From Candidatus Omnitrophus sp. (GTDB lineage Bacteria; Omnitrophota; Gorgyraeia; Zapsychrales; Fredricksoniimonadaceae), in the NCBI GenBank assembly GCA_020719005.1, contig DYQZ01000004.1, positions 1-46,125 of the forward strand: 46,125 nt of DNA. The letters are read 5' to 3'. Both the position numbers and the translations under genes were made by a program. Under the pieces are notes generated by a model. That model was not told where the DNA came from, did no database searches, and saw only the letters and a program-made list of their open reading frames with translations. Of this stretch, positions 1-8,297 are shown piece after piece (position 1 is the first letter of the stretch; each line of letters begins with the position of its first letter).

Positions 1-1
1 T

Positions 2-940
2 GCCTCTATCGAGGGAGAACGCGGTATGCCGCGACCCAAGCCGCCGTTCCCGGCGATCTCAGGGCTTTGGGGCAAACCGACGGTTATCAATAATGTGGAA
101 ACGCTGGCGACCGTTCCTTTGATCATGACAGTGGGTGTGAAAAAGTTCCGTGAAATGGGGACACAGACTTCGCCTGGCACCAAGACGTTCGCGCTTTCCG
201 GGCATGTGGCGAACACGGGGCTTATTGAAGTGCCTTTTGGTCTTACGTTAAAAGAGATCATTTTTGATATCGGGGGCGGCGTGACCGATAAGAAGGGCAA
301 GATCGATCCCGATGGTTTTAAGGCAGTGCAGATCGGTGGCCCGTCGGGCGGTTGTTTGACCAAGGCTCATTTTGATCTTCCACTGGATTTTGATTCATTG
401 CGCAGTATCGGTGCCATGGTTGGTTCCGGCGGTCTTGTCACGATGAACAAGACGACCTGCATGGTCAGGATCGCGCGGTATTTTATGCAGTTCACACAGA
501 AGGAATCCTGCGGTAAATGTGTGCTTTGCCGTGAAGGTACGAAACAGATGCTGTATCTCTTGGATGATATCGTCGAAGGGCGCGCAACGCTTGAGACGCT
601 GGATCTGCTTCAGGAATTGGCGGGTGTGGTATCAAAGGGCTCTTTATGCGGCCTTGGTAAAACAGCGCCTAATCCAGTTCTTTCGACACTCAAGTATTTC
701 AAGGATGAGTATCTGGCGCATGTGGTAGATAAGCGTTGTCCGACAGGTGAATGTAAGACGCTCGCCAAACCTGAGATACTTGCTACCAAGTGCAAGGGGT
801 GTACGGCGTGTGTGAAAAAGTGTCCGGTCCACGCGATCACGGGTGAGGTAAAGAAAGCGCATGTTATTGACGAGAAGTTATGTATCAAATGTGGTGTTTG
901 TGCGCTCACCTGCAAATTCGATGCTGTGGTCGGGGTTTGA
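2..940 (+). CDS. hydB: NADH-dependent [FeFe] hydrogenase, NuoF/HydB-like flavin subunit (5' end missing)
   Basis: This is the C-terminal 312 residues of a NuoF/HydB/HndC-type subunit, which oxidises or reduces NAD(P)(H) through FMN and passes electrons over iron-sulfur clusters to the hydrogenase subunit. The reading frame is open from base 2, so the gene begins upstream of the window. Visible are the end of the FMN/NADH-binding domain (PRPKPPFP, then GLWGKPTVINNVETL), an SLBB region, the NuoF-type [4Fe-4S] motif ESCGKCVLCREGT, and a C-terminal 2x[4Fe-4S] ferredoxin domain (CKGCTACVKKCP and CIKCGVCALTC). The extra ferredoxin tail is typical of HydB in multimeric, often electron-bifurcating hydrogenases and is absent from complex I NuoF. 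The next gene is the hydrogenase catalytic subunit, 52 bases downstream. Whether the complex bifurcates cannot be told from sequence. Confidence 0.93.
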   Translation, partial: ASIEGERGMPRPKPPFPAISGLWGKPTVINNVETLATVPLIMTVGVKKFREMGTQTSPGTKTFALSGHVANTGLIEVPFGLTLKEIIFDIGGGVTDKKGKIDPDGFKAVQIGGPSGGCLTKAHFDLPLDFDSLRSIGAMVGSGGLVTMNKTTCMVRIARYFMQFTQKESCGKCVLCREGTKQMLYLLDDIVEGRATLETLDLLQELAGVVSKGSLCGLGKTAPNPVLSTLKYFKDEYLAHVVDKRCPTGECKTLAKPEILATKCKGCTACVKKCPVHAITGEVKKAHVIDEKLCIKCGVCALTCKFDAVVGV

Positions 941-992
941 TAAAAAGAGCTTACTATAAAAAGTAATGAAAGAACAATATCAGGAGCTTAAT

Positions 993-2360
993 ATGGATCC
1001 GGTCAAATATGTGAATATAGATGGCAGGGATATCCCTCTCGAAGGCGAGAAAAGCCTTCTTGATGTTATCCGTAAAGCGGGCATTGAGATACCAACGTTC
1101 TGTTATGTATCAGAACTGAGCGTGTATGGGGCATGCCGTATGTGTACGGTCGAGATCGAAGGGCGGGGGCTTCAGACCTCGTGTTCGACGCCGCCTGAGC
1201 CGGGGCTTAAGATCAAGACCAATACCGAGACCGTGCGTCAGATCCGCCGCGTGGCGCTTGAACTTATTTTAGCGAACCATGAGCGTGAGTGCACGACCTG
1301 CGGCAAGAGCACCAATTGCAAATTGCAGGATCTGTCGAAAAAACTCGGGGTGGAGAAGATCCGTTTCCGTTCTGTGCTTAAACCTGTTCCCGTCGATGAA
1401 TCAAATCCGTCGATCGTTCGTAATCCCAATAAATGCATCCTCTGCGGGGATTGTGTGCGCATGTGCCAGGAAGTCCAGGGGATAGGGGCGATCGATTTTG
1501 CGCACCGCGGGCATCATGTTGTTGTTCAGCCTGCTTTCGGCAAGGGCCTTCAGGACGTGCAGTGTGTTTATTGCGGGCAGTGTGCGCGGGTATGTCCGAC
1601 GGGTGCTTTAACGCCAAAGTCAGAGGTTGATGTGGTCTGGAAGTCGTTGCAGGATAATAAAAAGACGGTTGTCGTTCAGATCGCACCGGCTGTGCGCGTG
1701 GCGCTCGGGGAGGCTTTTGGTTATCAGCCCGGGGAGGTGACCACAGGTCAGATCGTGGCCGCGCTTAAGATCATGGGTTTCAAGAAAGTCTTTGATACGT
1801 GTTTCTCGGCGGATCTGACGATCCTTGAAGAAGGGAATGAGTTCATCAAGCGTTTGACGAATGATCTGCCTCTGCCTATGTTCACGTCATGTTGTCCGGC
1901 GTGGGTCAAATATGTAGAGCAGCATCATCCTGAGCTGATCCCGAACCTTTCGACCTGCAAGTCGCCTCAGCAGATGTTCGGTTCAGTGGCCAAGGATATT
2001 TTTGCACCCGAGATGGGGGTCAGGAAAGAGGACATGGTCGTTGTTTCGATCATGCCGTGCACGGCTAAGAAGTTCGAGGCCAAGCGTCCGGAGTTCAGTA
2101 ATAACGGGATGGCGGATGTGGATCATGTGATCACGACCCAGGAATTGGCACAGATGATCAATGAATACGGTATCCAGTTCCGTAATTTGAAACCAGAGTC
2201 TTTGGATATGCCCATGGGTTTTAAGACGGGTGCTGGTGTTATTTTTGGCAATACAGGAGGCGTGATGGAAGCGGCTCTCCGTTATGTTTATGAAAAGGTT
2301 GAGGGAAAGACCTTGGATAACCCTGATTTCCATGAAGTGCGCGGGGATCCGCGAGGCTGA
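993..2360 (+). CDS. hydA: [FeFe] hydrogenase catalytic subunit HydA, N-terminal part (frameshifted gene)
   Basis: Catalytic subunit of the NADH-linked [FeFe] hydrogenase, broken by a frameshift near 2343-2347. I prefer the ATG at 993 because AGGAG at 982-986 precedes it by 6 nt; an in-frame ATG at 966 lacks such a site. In order: N-terminal [2Fe-2S] domain (CYVSELSVYGACRMC), His/Cys-ligated [4Fe-4S] motif (HERECTTCGKSTNC), 2x[4Fe-4S] ferredoxin (CILCGDCVRMC, CVYCGQCARVC), then the H-cluster domain with TSCCPAW (Cys300/Cys301) and MPCTAKKFE. After EVRG the frame runs into GDPRG and a stop. The rest of the H-cluster domain continues at once in the +1 frame. All active-site motifs are canonical, so only the shift casts doubt on function. 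Confidence 0.9.
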   Translation: MDPVKYVNIDGRDIPLEGEKSLLDVIRKAGIEIPTFCYVSELSVYGACRMCTVEIEGRGLQTSCSTPPEPGLKIKTNTETVRQIRRVALELILANHERECTTCGKSTNCKLQDLSKKLGVEKIRFRSVLKPVPVDESNPSIVRNPNKCILCGDCVRMCQEVQGIGAIDFAHRGHHVVVQPAFGKGLQDVQCVYCGQCARVCPTGALTPKSEVDVVWKSLQDNKKTVVVQIAPAVRVALGEAFGYQPGEVTTGQIVAALKIMGFKKVFDTCFSADLTILEEGNEFIKRLTNDLPLPMFTSCCPAWVKYVEQHHPELIPNLSTCKSPQQMFGSVAKDIFAPEMGVRKEDMVVVSIMPCTAKKFEAKRPEFSNNGMADVDHVITTQELAQMINEYGIQFRNLKPESLDMPMGFKTGAGVIFGNTGGVMEAALRYVYEKVEGKTLDNPDFHEVRGDPRG

Positions 2361-3003
2361 GGTGGTGCTTGCGGGCAAGACTTATAAACTGGCGGTCATT
2401 CATTCACTTGCTAACGCCAAAGAGATCATTGCCAAGATCAAAAGCGGGGAGAAGAAATATCATTTTATCGAATTCATGTCGTGTCCTGCGGGGTGTATCA
2501 ACGGGGCGGGTCAGCCGGTCAATATGACGCCGGATTACCGCAAGAACCGTACCAAGGGGCTCTACGAAGCAGACAAGATGCTTCAACTTCATAAATCGCA
2601 GGATAATCCGTACCTGAAAGAACTGTATTCTTCAAAACTCGGTGATGTCGGCGGAGAGAAGGCGCATCATTTGTTGCATACGCATTATAATGCGCGCCGG
2701 CGCCTCAAGGGCAAGTCCATGCTCATCATGGACGGAAAGAACGACAACCGGCTTGAGATCCGTGTCTGTGTTGGAACGAGTTGTTACTTAAAGGGATCGC
2801 AGGATATCCTTCATCATTTGGCAAAGCATGTTGCGGATAAAGATCTGCAGGATCAGGTCGTTGTCAAGGCAACGTTCTGTTTTGAGAAATGTAATAAAGG
2901 GCCGACCATCAAGATCGGGAACACTGTTATCAGCGGGTGTGACATTATCAAGGCGACCGAGGCTGTTGACAAGGCGGTTGAGATGAGAACACATAACGTT
3001 TGA
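2344..3003 (+). CDS. hydA: [FeFe] hydrogenase HydA, C-terminal part (continuation after the frameshift)
   Basis: This is the remainder of HydA in the +1 frame relative to the upstream part. It has no start codon of its own at the join; the coordinates mark where homology resumes (GIREAEVV). It carries the third H-cluster motif FMSCPAGCINGAGQP, the small-subunit-like segment (KMLQLHKSQDNPYLKELY), and a C-terminal thioredoxin-like [2Fe-2S] domain (CVGTSCYLKGSQ then CFEKCNKGP). This C-terminal [2Fe-2S] domain occurs in Thermotoga-type HydA. An ATG at 2284 in this frame overlaps the upstream part and gives residues unlike HydA before 2344, so it is unlikely to be a real start. In homologues about two residues separate VRG from the following GI. 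Here the join is just GGGG, which fits loss of 8 bases or a sequencing error. Confidence 0.88.
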   Translation, partial: GIREAEVVLAGKTYKLAVIHSLANAKEIIAKIKSGEKKYHFIEFMSCPAGCINGAGQPVNMTPDYRKNRTKGLYEADKMLQLHKSQDNPYLKELYSSKLGDVGGEKAHHLLHTHYNARRRLKGKSMLIMDGKNDNRLEIRVCVGTSCYLKGSQDILHHLAKHVADKDLQDQVVVKATFCFEKCNKGPTIKIGNTVISGCDIIKATEAVDKAVEMRTHNV

Positions 3004-3021
3004 TCGGCTAAAGAGGTTGTT

Positions 3022-4761
3022 ATGACCAACGAACCGGATCATCAGCAGGTTATCTTTACCAATGAAGCGCGGTGCCGTGATTGTTACCGGTGCGTACGCG
3101 TCTGTCTTATCAAAGCCATTAAAGTGGAGAACAACCAGGCGCGTGTGGATGTGCTGCGTTGTATCAGCTGTGGGACCTGTGTGCGCGAGTGCCCGCAAGG
3201 GGCAAAGACGTACCGTCGGGATATCACCAAAGCGGATGAGATCCTTAAAAGCGGCGCGTTCGTTGCGGCCAGCATTGCGCCTGCTTTTGCCGGTGTGTTT
3301 GAAGAATGGGAATATCAGCGTATCCCGGCGGCATTGCGGCGTCTTGGATTTAAATATGTTGCCGAGACCGCGGTCGGAGCGTATCTGGTGGCGCGCGATA
3401 CGGTCGATATTATCAAGGATGAAAAAAAGCCGCATATCTGCACAGCGTGTCCGGCGGTGGTCAATTACATTGAGAAATATGAGCCGGATAAGGTGGTGAA
3501 CCTGGTGCCGCTTGTGTCGCCCATGATGGCTCATGTGCGGCATATCAAAACAAAATTCGGGATGGATGCCAAGGTGATCTTCATTGGCCCGTGCGCGGCC
3601 AAAAAGGCTGAAGCCGAGCGGCGTGAGCTGAAGGGCCTGGTGGATTGTGTGCTTACCTTCGAGGAGCTTGAGGAGTGGCTTGAGGTAAAGGGGATGGGCC
3701 TTGGTAGCTGCGAGGAAAGTTCTTTTGACGAGGAGCCCTTTGGGAAAGCCCGTCTTTTTCCCGTTGAGGGAGGTTCGATCGCTACGTCCTTGATGGAGAC
3801 AAGTGTCCTTGATGAGAGGCTTATTTTCATCAGCGGGTTTGATGAGATAAGGGAATGTTTCAAGTCGCTTAAGACGGCTAAGGGGACTGCTGTTGTTGAG
3901 CCTTTGTTATGTCCGCATGGTTGTGTGAATGGACCCGGCACAAAGAAAGACGGCAATCCTTTTGAACGGCGTTCGAAGATCATCCGGTATGCAAGATCCA
4001 AGAAGCCGGCACAGGGAGACGCTCCGAAGAACATTGATCTCTCGACGCATTTTAAGATCCAGGAACAGGCAGAAGGCGCTCTTCTATCCGAGGAAAAGAT
4101 CCGCTCGGTGCTTGATAAGACAGGCAAGGCACGTGTGGAGTATCAGCTCAATTGCGGTGCGTGCGGTTATCCATCGTGCCGTGATCAGGCGATGGCAGTC
4201 GTGAGCGGCATGGCAGAGACCGAAATGTGCATTCCCTATATGCGACGTCTGGCAGAACAACGCTCAGACCGTATCATGGAAACAAGTCCGAATGCGATCG
4301 TTATCCTGGATCAGCATCTGAACATCATCAATATCAATCCTGCTTTTGCGCTGATGTTCAAAAGCGGTTTATCGGCGGTGGGGAAACATGTTTCCCAGTT
4401 CATGGACCCGGATCCTTTTGAGAAAGTGGCATCAGGTCAGATCGATGTTTTTGATGATGCGACAGATCATCCTCAGTATGGTGTGGTCTTAAGAGAAGTG
4501 GTGTATGCGCTCCGCGCTGAGCATCAATACGTCGGGATGTTCATCAATATCACTTCCAGCAATCTTAATGCCGAACGCTTGAGGCAGGTGAAGGATGAGA
4601 CTGTCCGGCAGGCGCGTGAGCTTTATGCCCACCAGATCGAAATGGCCAAGACGTTCGCGAATTTTCTCGGAGAATATACCGCCAAGGGGGAACAGCTTGT
4701 TGAAAAGCTGATCGATGCGGTGAAGGAAAAAGACGTTGCGGATGACAAGAAAGACGCTTGA
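3022..4761 (+). CDS. hydS: HydS-type sensory [FeFe] hydrogenase with PAS domain
   Basis: Predicted H2-sensing, non-catalytic [FeFe] hydrogenase of the group C (HydS) type, 579 aa, cytoplasmic. Order: 2x[4Fe-4S] ferredoxin (C18, C21, C24, C28; C47, C50, C53, C57); H-cluster domain; extra iron-sulfur motif CGACGYPSC near residues 378-386 (PF04060-like); PAS domain about 415-515; a short helical tail. H-cluster ligand cysteines are kept at C143, C191, C297 and C301. The catalytic consensus TSCCP is CTACP, so the proton-relay cysteine is Ala142, and the consensus MPC is GPC (Gly189). These changes are the hallmark of sensory relatives. The gene follows hydA by 18 nt and precedes a phosphatase, the usual group C context, so it probably adjusts hydrogenase expression or activity through that partner. 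H2 sensing is inferred from the family. Confidence 0.9.
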   Translation: MTNEPDHQQVIFTNEARCRDCYRCVRVCLIKAIKVENNQARVDVLRCISCGTCVRECPQGAKTYRRDITKADEILKSGAFVAASIAPAFAGVFEEWEYQRIPAALRRLGFKYVAETAVGAYLVARDTVDIIKDEKKPHICTACPAVVNYIEKYEPDKVVNLVPLVSPMMAHVRHIKTKFGMDAKVIFIGPCAAKKAEAERRELKGLVDCVLTFEELEEWLEVKGMGLGSCEESSFDEEPFGKARLFPVEGGSIATSLMETSVLDERLIFISGFDEIRECFKSLKTAKGTAVVEPLLCPHGCVNGPGTKKDGNPFERRSKIIRYARSKKPAQGDAPKNIDLSTHFKIQEQAEGALLSEEKIRSVLDKTGKARVEYQLNCGACGYPSCRDQAMAVVSGMAETEMCIPYMRRLAEQRSDRIMETSPNAIVILDQHLNIININPAFALMFKSGLSAVGKHVSQFMDPDPFEKVASGQIDVFDDATDHPQYGVVLREVVYALRAEHQYVGMFINITSSNLNAERLRQVKDETVRQARELYAHQIEMAKTFANFLGEYTAKGEQLVEKLIDAVKEKDVADDKKDA

Positions 4762-4779
4762 TAGAAGGGCCGTGTCACC

Positions 4780-5928
4780 ATGCCATATCAGCATATTGAA
4801 ATAGAAAGTCATCAAAGTTCCAAACGCCTTGGTGCGCCGTGTGGGGATGCGTTTTTGGTGAAACGCACGCCGTTCCATACGACCATCATTTGTGCTGATG
4901 GGATTGGTTCGGGTATCAAAGCGCATATCGCCTCCCAAATGAATATTGCCCGTCTAGGGGCGCTTCTTGAGGGTGGGACAACACTGCGTGATGCTTTCCT
5001 GAGTGTTGTTGGAACCATGAGCACCTGGCGTGACCGTAGTATGCCGTTCTCGGCGTTCATCGTGATGAGGGTCCTGAATGAAGGCACCACCACGATCCTG
5101 AATTATGAGATGCCTGATCCTATTCTTTTAAGCAAGAAAGATGTGTCCATCCTTTCCTCTGACCCTTTGGTCGTTCCGGCGGGGGTGGCGAGTGAATATC
5201 ATGTGCATCTGCATCCTGATGAAGGCGTTCTTTTGATGAGTGACGGGATCATTCAGGCAGGGTTAGGCAAAGGGTTGGTATCGGGGTGGACGACCGCCGG
5301 TGTTGAGGAATTCTTGGAGTCGTGGCTTGGTAAAAAGGTTGATTTCAAGCAAGCCGCGCGCGACGTGATGCGCCAGGCCCAACATTACGACGGGGATAGA
5401 AGCGGGGATGACCGGACTGTTCTCCTTGCGCATTGCCGCACAGGACAGATCGTGGACTTGTTCACCGGGCCGCCTGAGGACCGATCCAGGGATGCGGCGG
5501 TCGTAGCGTCTTTTCTTGCTGATGAAAGTGTGAAGGTTGTTTGCGGTGCGACGAGTGCTGATATTGTGGCGCGTTTTTCGGACCTGGAACTTGAGGTGGA
5601 GCAACGGCCCTCATCTTTTACGACCCCGCCGCGTTATTTCATGGAAGGCATCGATCTGGTGAGCGAGGGGGCGATTACGCTCACGCAGGCTTATAATATC
5701 CTCGAAGAAGACCTTATCAAAACAAGCGACCGTTCTGCGGCGTCGGACCTGGCTTATATTTTACAGCAGGCGGATCATGTGCGTTTTACGGTGGGGCTTG
5801 CGCGCAATCCGGCGAATACAGATATCGTTTACCGTAAACAGGGCATTCTTGCCCGCGACAAGATCGTTCCTCTTCTGGCTGACAAGCTTGAGAAAATGGG
5901 CAAGCTCGTTACTGTTCGTTTTGTTTAA
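4780..5928 (+). CDS. PPM/SpoIIE-type serine/threonine phosphatase linked to the sensory hydrogenase
   Basis: A 382-residue protein with a PPM (PP2C/SpoIIE) phosphatase fold in residues 1-215. The metal-binding aspartate motifs are visible: CGDAF (D23), ADGIGSG, LLMSDGI and GDDRTV. Residues 220-382 form an additional C-terminal region that I cannot assign. The gene starts 18 nt after hydS. A phosphatase next to a group C sensory hydrogenase is a recurrent arrangement, and such phosphatases are thought to relay the H2 signal. The substrate is unknown, and no partner kinase or anti-sigma factor is visible here. The last eleven codons plus stop are duplicated, with synonymous changes, at 8874-8909. 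Confidence 0.85.
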   Translation: MPYQHIEIESHQSSKRLGAPCGDAFLVKRTPFHTTIICADGIGSGIKAHIASQMNIARLGALLEGGTTLRDAFLSVVGTMSTWRDRSMPFSAFIVMRVLNEGTTTILNYEMPDPILLSKKDVSILSSDPLVVPAGVASEYHVHLHPDEGVLLMSDGIIQAGLGKGLVSGWTTAGVEEFLESWLGKKVDFKQAARDVMRQAQHYDGDRSGDDRTVLLAHCRTGQIVDLFTGPPEDRSRDAAVVASFLADESVKVVCGATSADIVARFSDLELEVEQRPSSFTTPPRYFMEGIDLVSEGAITLTQAYNILEEDLIKTSDRSAASDLAYILQQADHVRFTVGLARNPANTDIVYRKQGILARDKIVPLLADKLEKMGKLVTVRFV

Positions 5929-6056
5929 TGATCAGGCTAGTGAATGTCTCAAGGAATATGATCAAGTTGTTCTTCCAGAAGTATTTAAAACACTTATAGC
6001 AACACGCGTCTTAGCAATGGAGTATAGACCGATCAAAGAAATCCGGGCATATAAGG

Positions 6057-6085
6057 TTGACAGGCCAACTATCATGTGGTACATT
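6057..6085 (+). promoter_or_regulatory. Candidate sigma-70 promoter of the M28 peptidase cassette
   Basis: TTGACA at 6057-6062 matches the -35 consensus exactly. After a 17-nt spacer comes TACATT at 6080-6085 (4 of 6 to TATAAT), preceded by TG as in an extended -10. The predicted start of transcription lies close to the strong Shine-Dalgarno AGGAGG at 6092-6097, giving a very short leader. It lies inside the cassette that follows the phosphatase gene. Confidence 0.55.
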
Positions 6086-6102
6086 TTCATCAGGAGGTTG
6101 AT

Positions 6103-7098
6103 ATGTCAACTGATGCTGTGAAAAGAGTCAAAGAAATGACGATGAGATTGATTAGAGCTACGCTGATCAGTTTGTGCGTAATTCTTTCTACAACATATGG
6201 CTGGCAACCGGCTTTTACCTCATTTCAGAAAAATGCTTCTACAGAAGCCGCCGCAGCCAGGTTAAATGCAACAGTCCGTTGTTTAAGTGAAGATATCGGG
6301 ATAAGAAATGAGGCGTTCTATGATAATCTCCAGAGTGCGGCACAATTTATTGAGAATAGTTTCGTCGATCTCGGATATGAGGTCGAGAGCTGGTCGTATA
6401 CTATTAATGGACGGTCGTTTAGAAATATTGTAGCCAGACTTAAGAATAATGAGTCTGATGAATATGTCCTGATAGGGGCACACTATGATTCCTGCTTCAA
6501 TCCTGGAGCGGATGACAATGCGAGCGGTGTTGCTGGCGTCTTGGAATTGGCCAGCAGTTTGAAGAAAGAGCCCCTTAGATCAAATATTATGTTCGTTGCT
6601 TTTACAAATGAAGAGCCTCCGTTCTTTCAGACGTCACAAATGGGCAGTCGCGTTTTTGTAAGAGAACTTGCCAGCAAGAAAATAAAGATACGTGAGGCGA
6701 TTATTCTTGAAATGATCGGTTATTATTCAACCGGATGGTTTCAGCAGAAGTATCTACCGCTTTTAGGGCCTTTCTATCCGCATAAGGGGGATTTTATTGC
6801 ACTCGTCGGGGATTTTGCGTCCCGAAAGATGGTTGATCATATTCAAAAAAGCTTCTCTGTTCAGAAGATCGCGCCTATGCGTACTATTGTTGCCCCTCGC
6901 ACCGTTCCGGCTCTTAGTTTCTCAGATCATGCCTCTTTTTGGGAAATGAATATTCCCGCAGTCATGCTGACGGACTCGGCATATTTGAGAAATCCACATT
7001 ATCACAAAGATACTGAAACATGGGATAAGCTGGATTATCAGAAAATGGCGGCTGTTGTTGAGGGACTGAGAATGGCGATCGTGAAGTTGGCTAATTGA
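6103..7098 (+). CDS. Exported M28-family zinc metallopeptidase
   Basis: A 331-residue M28-type aminopeptidase-like protein, predicted to be exported or membrane-anchored. The ATG at 6103 is chosen because AGGAGG lies at 6092-6097; a GTG at 6076 is in frame but lies upstream of that site. A hydrophobic segment (LIRATLISLCVILSTTYG) resembles a signal peptide or anchor. Family motifs: AHYDS (H127), GADDNASG (D137/D138), TNEEPP (E170, E171, the base and metal-ligand positions) and a late HYHKDTETWD with the last metal-binding histidine. The substrate is unknown. It opens a four-gene forward unit. A sample line of this gene (6301-6360) is 37% GC against 55% for one in hydA (1561-1620), which fits a different origin. 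Confidence 0.88.
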   Translation: MSTDAVKRVKEMTMRLIRATLISLCVILSTTYGWQPAFTSFQKNASTEAAAARLNATVRCLSEDIGIRNEAFYDNLQSAAQFIENSFVDLGYEVESWSYTINGRSFRNIVARLKNNESDEYVLIGAHYDSCFNPGADDNASGVAGVLELASSLKKEPLRSNIMFVAFTNEEPPFFQTSQMGSRVFVRELASKKIKIREAIILEMIGYYSTGWFQQKYLPLLGPFYPHKGDFIALVGDFASRKMVDHIQKSFSVQKIAPMRTIVAPRTVPALSFSDHASFWEMNIPAVMLTDSAYLRNPHYHKDTETWDKLDYQKMAAVVEGLRMAIVKLAN

Positions 7099-7106
7099 GG
7101 GTAGAT

Positions 7107-7286
7107 ATGACTTTATCAGAGCTTTTCCTGATCGTAATCCCCGCAGCTTGGCTTTTGTGGAGCTTATTTGTCACAAAGCCAGCGGGTACGTTAAAGTTTG
7201 TATTGCGTTGGGCCGTCCCTTTGATCGGTTGTTTAGCCTTGAGCTACTTGATGAATCAAAAGTTAAGTCAAATGATGGGGGGGTGA
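7107..7286 (+). CDS. Small two-helix membrane protein
   Basis: A 59-residue protein with two hydrophobic stretches (ELFLIVIPAAWLLWSLFV and VLRWAVPLIGCLALSYL) separated by a short basic loop. The ATG at 7107 follows GAGGG at 7097-7101, which overlaps the stop codon of the M28 peptidase gene. The close spacing suggests co-translation with the peptidase. I recognise no family. The strong hydrophobic pattern and tight linkage support a real gene, but short hydrophobic frames can arise by chance. Confidence 0.55.
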   Translation: MTLSELFLIVIPAAWLLWSLFVTKPAGTLKFVLRWAVPLIGCLALSYLMNQKLSQMMGG

Positions 7287-7338
7287 ATGGGCGTGGGGCA
7301 ATGCGCTGTATTACGGATGGCAGCTTTTTTCATTTCTT

Positions 7339-8283
7339 ATGATCTTGCAGATCATCAAAAAGGTATTCGAGGCGGTGTTATGTAAGATGATCCGATGGCC
7401 TTCTAACGAGAGAATTCGAAAAGCATCCATTATTTTCATGTGTTACATTTTCTTGTTTATTGTGATGGTCCCTTTTTTCTTGGCCATGACCTCGATCCAT
7501 CGAATTAAGATCAAGGATGCTTTTAATCCGAAGACGGAACTTGGCATAACGTATGAGGATGTTTCTTTAAAAACAAAGGACGGATTGAACATAAAAGGGT
7601 GGTTCGTTCCGGCGGATTCTGACAAGGCTGTAATTATTGCTCATGGGTTGGGTGCTAATAAGTCAAACTTTATCGGAACTGTTGATATGTGGCATCAGCT
7701 CAATTTCAATGTCCTAATTTTTGACTTCCGTGGACATGGTATGAGCGATGGGCATACGGTAACATTTGGTTACAAGGAGCGGCTGGATGTTATGATAGGA
7801 TTGGAATACTTAATGAAGAGTAAGAAATTTTTGCCGGAGAAGATTGTTGGTTACGGAGTATCTTTTGGTGGGGCGGCGATGATCCACGCCGCGAATGAAA
7901 TGAGGGTCTTTCATAAGATCATTATTGATTCATCATTTGCCAGTCTTGATGATATGGCGGATACGATCGTAGACGGAGAGTCAATTATTCCTGTGTTTTG
8001 TCGAAAGATGTTCAAAGAAATGGGGCTGTTCTTTATTCGCCTCGATGTGGGTTTTGATATTAGGGAGCATTCGCCAGAGAATGTTGTTGGGCGTCTTGCT
8101 GGAACACCGATGCTTTTTATCCATGGGAAGGGAGATCCTCTTATTAATTGGGAACAAACGCAGCGATTGTATGAAAAGGCAGGGGGGCCCAAAAAGGTTG
8201 TTTTCTTGGAAACGCAAGGGCATTTTGGGACGATGAATGACGCAAGTTATGTCGACATCATTCGTGGGTTCGTTGTTAACTAA
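7339..8283 (+). CDS. Membrane-anchored alpha/beta hydrolase (S33/FrsA-like)
   Basis: A 314-residue serine hydrolase. One N-terminal transmembrane segment (about residues 30-50, IIFMCYIFLFIVMVPFFLAM) anchors a hydrolase domain. The nucleophile elbow is GYGVSFGG (Ser175). The likely catalytic acid is Asp266 in GKGDPLI, and the histidine is His295 in QGHFG. An oxyanion-type HGLG and the strand motif FDFRGHGMSDG are also typical. Such proteins are esterases, lipases or peptidases; the substrate cannot be read from sequence. No clear Shine-Dalgarno precedes the ATG at 7339, and an in-frame ATG at 7387 is an alternative start. It lies between the small membrane gene and a marR gene in the same direction. 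Confidence 0.85.
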   Translation: MILQIIKKVFEAVLCKMIRWPSNERIRKASIIFMCYIFLFIVMVPFFLAMTSIHRIKIKDAFNPKTELGITYEDVSLKTKDGLNIKGWFVPADSDKAVIIAHGLGANKSNFIGTVDMWHQLNFNVLIFDFRGHGMSDGHTVTFGYKERLDVMIGLEYLMKSKKFLPEKIVGYGVSFGGAAMIHAANEMRVFHKIIIDSSFASLDDMADTIVDGESIIPVFCRKMFKEMGLFFIRLDVGFDIREHSPENVVGRLAGTPMLFIHGKGDPLINWEQTQRLYEKAGGPKKVVFLETQGHFGTMNDASYVDIIRGFVVN

Positions 8284-8297
8284 AAAGGGAAGTGTTT

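Noticed and set aside
2284-2343. ATG at 2284 as the real start of a separate downstream hydrogenase gene
   Set aside because: The residues from 2284 to 2343 in that frame do not resemble HydA, whereas the overlapping frame does; this is a frameshifted single gene.
5777-6121. A plus-strand frame running across the phosphatase end into the intergenic region
   Set aside because: Its first half is a shadow of the phosphatase gene in another frame, it has no ribosome-binding site, and the later part matches nothing recognisable.
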